A stretch of DNA of 5,069 nt from Caldifarciminota bacterium UBA3079 (GCA_002366635.1 DFBN01000102.1:1-5069); one strand, 5' to 3'. Shown: positions 1-5,069, counted from the stretch's first letter. The notes: generated from the letters alone by a model not told the origin. Numbers and translations: made by a program.

Positions 1-1645
1 CCGGCACACCGGTTTCGGCATTGATGCCCCAGTTGACTATCCTGACTTTGGGGGTAAATGTAGTCCCAGGGTCGAGCTTGCGCGAAGCGGGCTCGAGGAT
101 GGCATACACACCGACATCATGCTCTTTCACTGTCAGGTCGCTGGATTCCCAGGCAAACAGGTAACCATAGCCACTTTTGGAGAATATATACTGGTTGCCG
201 CGGGCCACATTGGTGAACATTCGCTGGGAACCCATACCCTGGTCCTGAACAGTAGCACCGGTGGCGGAATTGACTACCCAGAGATAGCCGAGGTTGCCAC
301 CACTGCCATAGTAACCAGGGCACAGGTAAAGATACCTGGTCCCGCCGGTTTCGCCGGTGGCGGCAACACCGCCGTCATAGATTCCGCCTTCGGGATGGCT
401 GACATAAGCACCGCTGGACCATGCATTACTTCCGTCTGACTGTTTGAAAGCATAAAGCCGGCCCGGGGATGACTGGGTGCAATAGTAGCAGTTCTCATCG
501 TCAATGCTCATGAACTGGATGTCGTGGCCGCCCGATGTCTGGCGGGTCCAGATGGTATCACCCTGCAGGTCATCGGCATCATAGCACATTACATAACCGA
601 TTCCTGAAGTGGCATCACTGCCGCCGCAAAAGATGTAACCGTCTTCGCTGAGTGCAGGCTGGCTGCGGATTTTGCAAACCGGTGTCGGGGTGCTGTCCAC
701 TGCTGAACCGTCATCGATGTCGAACTTGATGATTTTTTCGCCGCTGCCGCTCCATGGATAGGCCGTGTAATAGATGTAATCCTCGTCCGAAGTAACCTGG
801 GCAATCGTGTTTACAGGATAGGTCGCAAAGACGGTGGTATCACCGTCTGACGGGTCGATTTTGTCAATAGTCGAGATTATATAACTGATGTCGAAGATAG
901 TATGGTAGATATAACCGTCAATATAAACCGGCCGGCCCAGGTTGTTATTGGGATTTGAGCTTCTGGAAGGCAGACGGGTGGTCCACTTCTGGGTTCCGGT
1001 TGCCAAATCCCAGCAGGTCATATTCACGGTAACAGACCCGGATAACTGGTAGTGGTTGACCGCTACCCAGGCATCACCGCTCGTTTCATCCTCGAATATG
1101 ACCGGGCTACCCGGATAGTAGTAGTTCTGCTGGATATGGTGGCTCCAAACAACCGAGCCGTCTTCAACATCACGGCAATAGATGTAGCCGTTATAGCAAT
1201 CTACCAGCACCACATAACCTTCGGCTTCGGCAGGATGGCCGAACCAAGGCGACCAGGCAGAACCGGCACCGGACACCTGCCAGATAAACTTTGCAGTGTC
1301 CTGTGGTTCCAGGGTGTTCCAGAATGTGCCGGCCTCGTCGTGTCCGGTGAAAAGCCAGTTGTATTCGTCGATGTCGTCCAATCCGGCAGTCGCCTTGCCA
1401 GATTTTATCTGGTCGGGCAGTGCAACCTTTCCGATAGTGAAAGGGTTTGGGAGCGACGCCGGCTTCGCCACTGGCGGAACCGGAATCACGCTGCCGTCAT
1501 TCTGAACGATATAGTGGGCGCGCGGGGAAGTCGCGATATCAACAGGAAGGTCGGTGAGCGCAGTCGGCAGCTCGCTCGGCGTCAGCGCCAGAGCGGCTGT
1601 TATGAGAAAAAGTGTGACAACGCACACTTCTGACCGTATATGCAT
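1..1645 (-). CDS. Secreted PQQ-like beta-propeller repeat protein with Ig/CARDB-like C-terminal segment (5' part, runs off left edge)
   Basis: Seen: an unbroken minus-strand frame of 548 codons from ATG at 1645 to the window edge; I translated it throughout and found no stop. Residues 1-20 are a Sec signal peptide (MHIR start, hydrophobic VVTLFLITAALA, probable cleavage after ALA). Residues 21-140 are a linker with a YNWLFTGHDEAGTFW stretch. About eight propeller-type repeats follow, each with a 'GYIY/GYV' strand, a 'D..DG' or 'D..TG' turn and often a W (e.g. 143-168, 191-221, 240-270, 289-318, 335-368, 380-410, 425-465, 480-500). Residues 509-548 start a new domain (HDVGV, LDPGT, VRIVNWG) that resembles CARDB/Ig-like modules. 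Known: such propellers are usually scaffolds or cofactor/ligand binders outside the cytoplasm. Inference: exported, probably with a sorting tail beyond the edge; no enzyme motif was seen, so substrate and role are unknown. Nine cysteines lie in the mature part, so disulfides are possible. The start is supported by AGGAGG five bases upstream and by the signal peptide. Confidence 0.9.
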   Translation of the reverse strand, partial: MHIRSEVCVVTLFLITAALALTPSELPTALTDLPVDIATSPRAHYIVQNDGSVIPVPPVAKPASLPNPFTIGKVALPDQIKSGKATAGLDDIDEYNWLFTGHDEAGTFWNTLEPQDTAKFIWQVSGAGSAWSPWFGHPAEAEGYVVLVDCYNGYIYCRDVEDGSVVWSHHIQQNYYYPGSPVIFEDETSGDAWVAVNHYQLSGSVTVNMTCWDLATGTQKWTTRLPSRSSNPNNNLGRPVYIDGYIYHTIFDISYIISTIDKIDPSDGDTTVFATYPVNTIAQVTSDEDYIYYTAYPWSGSGEKIIKFDIDDGSAVDSTPTPVCKIRSQPALSEDGYIFCGGSDATSGIGYVMCYDADDLQGDTIWTRQTSGGHDIQFMSIDDENCYYCTQSSPGRLYAFKQSDGSNAWSSGAYVSHPEGGIYDGGVAATGETGGTRYLYLCPGYYGSGGNLGYLWVVNSATGATVQDQGMGSQRMFTNVARGNQYIFSKSGYGYLFAWESSDLTVKEHDVGVYAILEPASRKLDPGTTFTPKVRIVNWGINAETGVP

Positions 1646-1650
1646 TCTTG

Positions 1651-1656
1651 CCTCCT
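1651..1656 (-). promoter_or_regulatory. Ribosome binding site of the PQQ-like gene
   Basis: The minus strand reads AGGAGG, five bases (CAAGA) before the ATG at 1645. This is a full-strength Shine-Dalgarno sequence and fixes the start of the propeller gene. Confidence 0.85.
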
Positions 1657-1715
1657 TATTTTTTATTCTTAACTCAGCCTACTTTCAGCCTTTCGATTGA
1701 CCCAATTAGCAAACA

Positions 1716-1735
1716 GCAAGGTGAAATCACCTCGC
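1716..1735 (-). other. Stem-loop in the long leader of the PQQ-like gene
   Basis: On the minus strand GCGAGGTG pairs with CACCTTGC (8 bp including one G-U) around an ATTT loop. It lies in the roughly 148-nt predicted untranslated leader, about 60 nt upstream of the ribosome binding site. No run of T follows, so it is not an intrinsic terminator. It could affect mRNA stability, act as a protein-binding site, or be chance. I compared the leader with the cyclic-di-GMP riboswitch core from memory and saw no match. Confidence 0.4.
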
Positions 1736-1800
1736 ACTAATGTAACCCGGTTTAACTAACTGGATACTCTAAAAGCACCTAAGTAGACAGACTCGATTTA

Positions 1801-1828
1801 ATTATAACCCCCTCCCCCTGGTTGTCAA
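1801..1828 (-). promoter_or_regulatory. Consensus sigma70-type promoter for the PQQ-like gene
   Basis: On the minus strand TTGACA (1828-1823) is followed after 16 bases by TATAAT (1806-1801), a perfect match to both consensus hexamers. Predicted transcription start is near 1794-1793, giving a leader of about 148 nt before the ATG at 1645. The spacer is nearly all G (GGGGGAGGGGG), which is unusual. Strength and start site are inferred from the motif only. Confidence 0.8.
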
Positions 1829-1859
1829 GCGCAACTTTTGTGTGTCCAGCCGCTTGACA
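1823..1859. repeat. Inverted repeat formed by the two divergent -35 regions
   Basis: TGTCAAGCG at 1823-1831 and CGCTTGACA at 1851-1859 are perfect 9-bp reverse complements separated by 19 bases. Six bases of each arm are the -35 hexamer of one of the two divergent promoters; the GCG extension is additional symmetry. The centre-to-centre distance is 28 bp. It may be a shared operator or only the result of two similar promoters facing apart. Confidence 0.7.
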
Positions 1860-1881
1860 TCGCCGTTATTGAAGCTAGAAT
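1854..1881 (+). promoter_or_regulatory. Sigma70-type promoter for the Asp-box propeller gene
   Basis: TTGACA (1854-1859), 16 bases, then TAGAAT (1876-1881), one mismatch from the -10 consensus. Predicted transcription start is around 1887-1889, giving a leader of about 40 nt. It has the same hexamer spacing as the divergent minus-strand promoter. Confidence 0.78.
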
Positions 1882-1913
1882 TACTGAAATTGGCCATAAA
1901 ACACGAAAATCTT

Positions 1914-1921
1914 AAGGAGGT
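1914..1921 (+). promoter_or_regulatory. Ribosome binding site of the Asp-box propeller gene
   Basis: AAGGAGGT lies six bases before the ATG at 1928. It is an essentially complete anti-16S match and confirms that start. Confidence 0.88.
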
Positions 1922-1927
1922 AAGCAA

Positions 1928-3295
1928 ATGATTAGTAGTTGTTATCGGCGCAGTCTGGTTGTCATTTCGGTAATCGTATTTATTTCCGGGACCGCGTTTG
2001 CCGGCTGGCAGACGATGAAGCAACTGACTGCCACACCTAATAATTCCAATCTCCCGGACCACGGCAACGGTTTTTCAGTTCACAACGAGTATGTCCATAT
2101 CGCCTATTCAGACAAGGACGATGGCGGCAATTACAAAGTCTTTTACCTGCGCAGCACCGACCGGGGCGGAACCTGGAGCCAGCGCTTTGAACTCGATGAA
2201 CGCTCCCAGGCTTACATGTTCACAATCGTGGCTGACAATTCGGGTAATGTTCATTTCATCAACCGGCATACAGATGGTGCGCTTTATTACCGCCGCTCGA
2301 CCGATAACGGAGCAAACTGGCTACCGGTTACCCATCTTGCCGACCATACCGAAAACCCGATTCTTTTGACAAACGGGGCCAAGAATGTGTATGTCATTGA
2401 CCCGATAGCACCTTCTGTGGATGCGGCTCCGCTTTATATCACCCGCTCCACTAACGGCGGCGAGTCATGGGAAGCCCCGATGCTTATTACAACCCAGGAA
2501 AGTTATATTGGTCTGTGTGCGGCAGCCGACGACCAGAACCGGCTTCATATCGCATTTGCATACGGTCCTCAAGGTAACAGCAAAGTTTATTACATCCGTT
2601 CCACTGATAACGGCTCGACATGGGGTGGTGTGAGCGAAGTCGTCTCAACAGCAGGGTCCGGTTCCCGGGGCATCTGGGCCGACCGAACCGACCATGTGTT
2701 CCTCTCATTTACCATCTATACCAAGCCCCAGAATTACTGCTGTTCAACCGATGGCGGGAGTAGCTGGGAAGGTTTGCAGTCCCTGCCTTGTGTGATTCGC
2801 GACATCGCTGTGAGCTCGAACAATACCCCGCACGCTGTAGCCGTGCAGGAAGACAACCGGATTCTTTATGCGCCGAGCGTAACACGGGGTCTAACCTGGA
2901 ACGACACGGCAAGAATATCAACACTCGACCCAGGAGTTCGGTCGAAGCCGCTTATCGAAGCTGACGAAGTGCCCAACCTCCACGCGGTTTGGAACGGCCG
3001 GCAGACCGGCAAGGTGCAGCTTTACTACCGGAAGTGCACAGACCCGATAGGCATTGAGGACAACCCGATGTTAAGCATGCTCGGCAGAGAAAGAAAGGTC
3101 AAACTCTCTCCCAACCCGGTGGATGTTACGGTTAACCTGCACAGCAGCAGTCCGGTTGCACTCTTTGATAAATCAGGCGCGAAAGTGGCTGTGCTCCGGC
3201 CCGGGAAAAACGATGTTTCGCTTCTCCGAACCGGTGTCTATTTCGCCTGGTCTGAGTATACCGGTCAGCCGGTTAAACTGGTGAAACTTCAGTAG
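1928..3295 (+). CDS. Secreted Asp-box (BNR/sialidase-like) six-bladed propeller protein with T9SS-type C-terminal sorting tail
   Basis: Seen: 455 residues. Residues 1-25 are a signal peptide (hydrophobic LVVISVIVFIS, cleavage likely after AFA). The arginine pair at 7-8 is only weakly Tat-like, so Sec export is more likely. Residues 26-372 hold five Asp-boxes of the form S-x-D/N-x-G-x-x-W: 76-83, 124-131, 174-181, 225-232 and 273-280. A sixth, degenerate one is at 317-324 (T in place of D), and a remnant YYRKCTD is at 366-372. Asp-boxes sit at beta-turns in sialidase and related propellers. Residues 390-455 match the type A T9SS sorting-domain pattern: PNP at 395-397, a short beta-rich module, GVYF at 436-439 and a basic 'KLVKL' end. 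Inference: surface-attached or released. No FRIP motif or clear arginine triad is visible, so sialidase activity is not supported; carbohydrate or protein binding is as likely. It has its own promoter and terminator, so it is monocistronic. Confidence 0.92.
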   Translation: MISSCYRRSLVVISVIVFISGTAFAGWQTMKQLTATPNNSNLPDHGNGFSVHNEYVHIAYSDKDDGGNYKVFYLRSTDRGGTWSQRFELDERSQAYMFTIVADNSGNVHFINRHTDGALYYRRSTDNGANWLPVTHLADHTENPILLTNGAKNVYVIDPIAPSVDAAPLYITRSTNGGESWEAPMLITTQESYIGLCAAADDQNRLHIAFAYGPQGNSKVYYIRSTDNGSTWGGVSEVVSTAGSGSRGIWADRTDHVFLSFTIYTKPQNYCCSTDGGSSWEGLQSLPCVIRDIAVSSNNTPHAVAVQEDNRILYAPSVTRGLTWNDTARISTLDPGVRSKPLIEADEVPNLHAVWNGRQTGKVQLYYRKCTDPIGIEDNPMLSMLGRERKVKLSPNPVDVTVNLHSSSPVALFDKSGAKVAVLRPGKNDVSLLRTGVYFAWSEYTGQPVKLVKLQ

Positions 3296-3309
3296 TTCTG
3301 TCGTAGAAC

Positions 3310-3350
3310 ATCAAGGCAGAGGTATCATCCTCTGCCTTGATCTGTTTGTT
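3310..3350 (+). terminator. Intrinsic terminator after the Asp-box propeller gene
   Basis: A perfect 13-bp stem (ATCAAGGCAGAGG / CCTCTGCCTTGAT) around a six-base TATCAT loop spans 3310-3341, followed by CTGTTTGTT. It begins 14 bases after the stop codon. The U-tract is interrupted by C and G, so efficiency may be less than maximal. The opposite strand has no T-tract after the hairpin, which argues for action on the plus strand. Confidence 0.78.
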
Positions 3351-3369
3351 CCGTCCTTTCCCGAAATAG

Positions 3370-3398
3370 TTGACGGGTAAGGCGGTATTGTTTATCAT
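3370..3398 (+). promoter_or_regulatory. Sigma70-type promoter for the small secreted protein gene
   Basis: TTGACG (3370-3375), 17 bases, then TATCAT (3393-3398): one mismatch from consensus in each box. Predicted transcription start is about 3404-3406. The ATG at 3402 would therefore lie at or before the first transcribed base, whereas the ribosome binding site at 3411 and the GTG at 3423 lie inside the transcript. Confidence 0.7.
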
Positions 3399-3410
3399 AT
3401 TATGGAAATA

Positions 3411-3416
3411 AAGGAG
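3411..3416 (+). promoter_or_regulatory. Ribosome binding site that selects the GTG start at 3423
   Basis: AAGGAG is followed by six bases (TCTATT) and then GTG at 3423, which is in frame with the upstream ATG at 3402. The ATG has no purine-rich site before it. This site therefore decides the start in favour of GTG. Confidence 0.8.
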
Positions 3417-3422
3417 TCTATT

Positions 3423-4109
3423 GTGAGAAAAAACGTTATCTTCGGGACATTACTCATAGTCCTGTTGGCTTGCACCCCGGCATCGGGCATGGTAACATTC
3501 GGCGGGATTCTCCGAACGAACGATTTCGGGATATCCGTTGACAGCGTGGAATGGGTGCTGTTCAGCTCACCGTTTCCTATTAAGGAAATTACCGAAGGAT
3601 GGGGTGGAGACCCAGGCACCGTTGATACATTCCTGTTCCAGCCGCTTGAGGAATGGCCGAGCCGGGTTACTTTGTTTTATTCGCTCATGACCGGAGGCGG
3701 GGGACAGTACGGTATTACACCCATCAATCCAGATACCTGGTATGATTTGCAGTTCGGCCAGGTTTACGATGTGCCCCAGATGCTGTTCAGCGAAAGTCTG
3801 GTTGGTCTCCAATCCCAGGAGAAAATTGAACTGACCGCGCCGTTTGCAGCCGCGCCAAACCCGTTCATCAGCAGAACGATAATAAACTATAACTTGTCCG
3901 GCAACAGAGAAGTCCGAATTGAGCTGTTTGATGAATCCGGACGGCCGGTGCGAACCCTCGTGCAGAAAAGCCTTCCAGGAGGTCGCTATTCATTCGTCTG
4001 GGATGGAGAAGATAATAAAGGATGCCCGGTTGGTCCTGGGGTTTATTTCGCACGGCTGAGCATTAACAATAATCGGAAATTCTTGAAGCTGATACGTATC
4101 AGAAGCTAG
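3423..4109 (+). CDS. Small exported protein of unknown function with FlgD-Ig / T9SS-type C-terminal tail
   Basis: Seen: 228 residues when started at GTG 3423 (RBS and promoter position support this; starting at ATG 3402 would add seven residues before the signal peptide). Residues 1-22 are a signal sequence, VRKNVIFG then LLIVLLAC. Cys17 sits in a lipobox-like LLAC, so the product may be a lipoprotein, but ordinary cleavage after PASG is also possible. Residues 23-140 form a beta-rich, glycine- and aromatic-containing domain that I do not recognise (DFGISVDSVEWVLF, GGGGQYG, DTWYDLQFGQVYDV). Residues 141-228 are a clear FlgD-Ig-like / T9SS tail: PNPF 145-148, ELFDESGRPVRTL 167-179, PGGRYSFVWDGEDNKG 185-200, GVYFARL 206-212 and a basic end. 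Known: such tails direct or anchor proteins at the outer membrane in T9SS-bearing bacteria, and the same fold is common in related candidate phyla. Inference: cell-surface or secreted protein; molecular function unknown. It is convergent with surE and overlaps it by four bases. Confidence 0.88.
   Translation: MRKNVIFGTLLIVLLACTPASGMVTFGGILRTNDFGISVDSVEWVLFSSPFPIKEITEGWGGDPGTVDTFLFQPLEEWPSRVTLFYSLMTGGGGQYGITPINPDTWYDLQFGQVYDVPQMLFSESLVGLQSQEKIELTAPFAAAPNPFISRTIINYNLSGNREVRIELFDESGRPVRTLVQKSLPGGRYSFVWDGEDNKGCPVGPGVYFARLSINNNRKFLKLIRIRS
4089..4102. repeat. Perfect 14-bp palindrome at the convergent gene ends
   Basis: CTGATACGTATCAG is its own reverse complement. It lies within the last codons of the small secreted protein gene (encoding part of KLIRIRS) and just beyond the surE stop codon. 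It could be a protein-binding site or part of transcript-end structure, but codon constraint and chance are adequate explanations. Confidence 0.5.
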
Positions 4110-4873
4110 GCCAAGGGCCCGAGATTTACCAGGGCCTTTTCCAGACGGGCGAGCTCGCGGTGATGGGTCATGTCCAGGTACAGCGGGGTGATAGAAATAT
4201 ATCCTGAATAAACCGCTTCGAAATCAGAGCCTCGGGTTTCGGCAAAAGACATCTTGCCGTCAATCGTGTAAGAAACACCGCCATCAGGTAAGGCTTTCTT
4301 GACCGCCATATCCTGGTAGATACGTCGGCCCAGCCTGGTTACTTTGATGCCTTTGATTTCGCCGGCCGGGATGTTGATATTGAGCAATGTTTTTTTTGGC
4401 AGAAAACCGTCAAGCAACAGCCGAACCAGGCTGCGCAACAGCCGGATGGCAATTTTCTCGTTTTTGCCCGTCTCAAGATAGGAAATCGCTACCGAAGGCA
4501 TACCCAGGATTGCGCCTTCGATTGCAGCAGCAACCGTGCCCGAATAGAGCACATCATCCCCGAGGTTCGGGCTGTTGTTGATTCCGGAAATCACCAGGTC
4601 AATCGACCGTTTGAGGATGCCATGGTGGGAAATCAGAAGGCAATCGGTCGGTGTGCCGTAAACCGCAAACCAGCGCGGCTTTTTCTGCCATACCCGGATA
4701 GGCTTGCGCAGACTGAATGAGTGACTCGATGCGGATTGGTCCACGGCCGGCGCTACGACATATAACCGGCCCAAATTTTTGAGCCCATTATACAATTCCT
4801 TAATCCCGGGTGCTTCAATCCCGTCGTCATTAGTCAAAAGAATCAAAGGCCGTCGGGTTCTTTTTTCTGTCAC
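4106..4873 (-). CDS. surE: 5'/3'-nucleotidase SurE
   Basis: SurE is a cytoplasmic metal-dependent phosphatase that removes phosphate from nucleoside 5'- or 3'-monophosphates, with a role in stress survival and nucleotide salvage. Seen: 255 residues, the usual family length. Key motifs align with E. coli SurE: LLTNDDG with Asp16/Asp17 (E. coli D8/D9), Ser47 in DQSASSHS (E. coli S39), GTPTDC at 73-78, and SGINNSPNLGDDVLYSGTVAAAIEG with Asn99 (E. coli N92). All metal-binding residues are present, so it should be active. The start is GTG at 4873; an in-frame TGA lies two codons upstream, so the frame cannot begin earlier. The first nine residues (MTEKRTRRP) are an extra basic extension relative to E. 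coli. There is no Shine-Dalgarno sequence, and the likely promoter puts transcription start at or beside the GTG. The stop codon overlaps that of the convergent secreted-protein gene. Confidence 0.97.
   Translation of the reverse strand: MTEKRTRRPLILLTNDDGIEAPGIKELYNGLKNLGRLYVVAPAVDQSASSHSFSLRKPIRVWQKKPRWFAVYGTPTDCLLISHHGILKRSIDLVISGINNSPNLGDDVLYSGTVAAAIEGAILGMPSVAISYLETGKNEKIAIRLLRSLVRLLLDGFLPKKTLLNINIPAGEIKGIKVTRLGRRIYQDMAVKKALPDGGVSYTIDGKMSFAETRGSDFEAVYSGYISITPLYLDMTHHRELARLEKALVNLGPLA
4113..4143 (+). terminator. Possible intrinsic terminator of the small secreted protein gene, inside surE
   Basis: AAGGGCCC (4113-4120) can pair with GGGCCTTT (4132-4139) as 8 bp with one G-U around an 11-base loop, continuing into TTTTCC. 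It starts four bases after the plus-strand stop codon. The same bases code for the last residues of SurE (KALVNLGP). The T-run is short, so this is only a moderate candidate. Confidence 0.45.
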
Positions 4874-4879
4874 TTGTCA

Positions 4880-4908
4880 GGTATAACAGTTTTCAGTCTG
4901 ACTGTCAA
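4880..4908 (-). promoter_or_regulatory. Probable surE promoter giving a leaderless transcript
   Basis: On the minus strand TTGACA (4908-4903) is followed after 17 bases by TATACC (4885-4880); TTATAC at 16 bases is an alternative. The -35 is perfect and the -10 is weak. Normal spacing puts the first transcribed base at about 4874-4873, i.e. at the GTG start codon itself. A CAGTCAGACTG inverted repeat (5-bp arms, 4904-4894) lies in the spacer and could be an operator or chance. Confidence 0.55.
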
Positions 4909-5069
4909 CAGCCATGGCGAAATCAGTTAACCCAGCCAGAACTCTTATTCTGTAACCGCCATTCTTTCAGGCACTTCTGCAATTTACAGTTGTTTTTTAG
5001 GGCTTGCCCCCTCCACCGCCCCCCTTCCTGATTCTGCTCCGGTTTTGTTCCCAGATTGTATTCGGGATT
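4909..5069. other. Unassigned right-hand end; possible 3' end of a minus-strand gene
   Basis: No gene can be assigned. All three minus-strand frames are open from the edge, to stops at 4999-4997 (TAA), 4986-4984 (TAA) and 4925-4923 (TGA). The first ends in a basic glycine run (RIRKGGGGGKP) and the second in ASPKKQL; either could be the tail of a gene lying mostly outside the window and upstream of surE. The stretch also has a C-rich tract on the plus strand (5006-5027; G-rich on minus) next to a run of six T (4993-4998). The only plus-strand ATG reading frame of note, at 4914, is 13 codons without a ribosome binding site. Confidence 0.4.

Noticed and set aside
119..439. 106-codon plus-strand open frame
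   Set aside because: A shadow of the minus-strand propeller; its glycine/alanine-rich sequence reflects the complement of DGG-type repeat codons.
1052..1633. 193-codon plus-strand open frame
   Set aside because: It is antisense to the PQQ-like gene, lacks a ribosome binding site and recognisable domains, and the minus strand has signal peptide, repeats and a strong start over the same bases.
1646..1794. Cyclic-di-GMP or other known riboswitch in the PQQ-gene leader
   Set aside because: The conserved core of the GEMM class is not present, and I could not match any other class from memory; only a simple stem-loop is supported.
1802..2062. 86-codon minus-strand open frame across the divergent promoter region and the start of the Asp-box gene
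   Set aside because: It would cover both promoters and the opposite gene's signal peptide; no ribosome binding site or family resemblance.
3310..3341. Hairpin as a bidirectional terminator or mobile-element end
   Set aside because: Only the plus strand has a T-rich tract after it; there is no transposase or target duplication nearby.
4387..4581. 64-codon plus-strand frame inside surE
   Set aside because: Antisense to the conserved SurE core motifs; no start signal or homology.
4914..4955. ATG reading frame of 13 codons on the plus strand upstream of surE
   Set aside because: Too short, with no ribosome binding site and no recognisable peptide; it overlaps nothing that would support a leader peptide.
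5004..5069. Plus-strand open frame LPPPPPFLILLRF... from TTG near the right edge
   Set aside because: No ribosome binding site, unlikely proline run for a signal sequence, and it is produced by the C-rich tract.

Overview
The window looks like a piece of a bacterial genome from an uncultured lineage whose exported proteins carry type-IX-secretion-like (T9SS / FlgD-Ig) C-terminal tails. Candidate phylum WOR-3 ('Stahlbacteria') or a neighbouring FCB-type lineage would fit. This rests on three things: a PQQ-type propeller followed by a 'HDVGV...P...D.G...P.V.I.N.G' Ig-like segment, an Asp-box (BNR) propeller ending in a PNP...GVYF tail, and a small exported protein ending in a textbook PNPF...GVYFARL tail. 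The taxonomic assignment is inference; no rRNA or universal marker is present.

Layout. Positions 1-1645, minus strand: the first 548 codons of a secreted eight-repeat PQQ-like beta-propeller protein that runs off the left edge. Positions 1646-1927: a compact divergent control region with two back-to-back sigma70-type promoters whose -35 boxes form the arms of a perfect 9-bp inverted repeat; the minus-strand gene has a leader of about 148 nt with a stem-loop. Positions 1928-3295, plus strand: a secreted Asp-box propeller protein with a T9SS-like tail, closed by a strong hairpin terminator. Positions 3370-4109, plus strand: a separately promoted gene for a 228-residue exported protein with an unrecognised N-terminal domain and a T9SS-like tail. 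Its best start is the GTG at 3423, not the upstream ATG at 3402. Positions 4106-4873, minus strand: SurE (5'/3'-nucleotidase), convergent with the previous gene so that the two stop codons share CTAG. SurE appears to be read from a leaderless or nearly leaderless mRNA. Positions 4909-5069: no gene can be assigned with confidence; it may hold the 3' end of a minus-strand gene.

How the parts fit. The three exported proteins are probably all surface or secreted products of a T9SS-like pathway, two of them fired from one symmetrical divergent promoter block. SurE is an unrelated housekeeping phosphatase that abuts this cluster tail to tail. I saw no tRNA, rRNA, CRISPR array or insertion sequence, and nothing that proves a wholly new system. 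The most distinctive points are the mirrored divergent promoters, the contrast in translation start signals between SurE and its neighbours, and the unrecognised small secreted protein.
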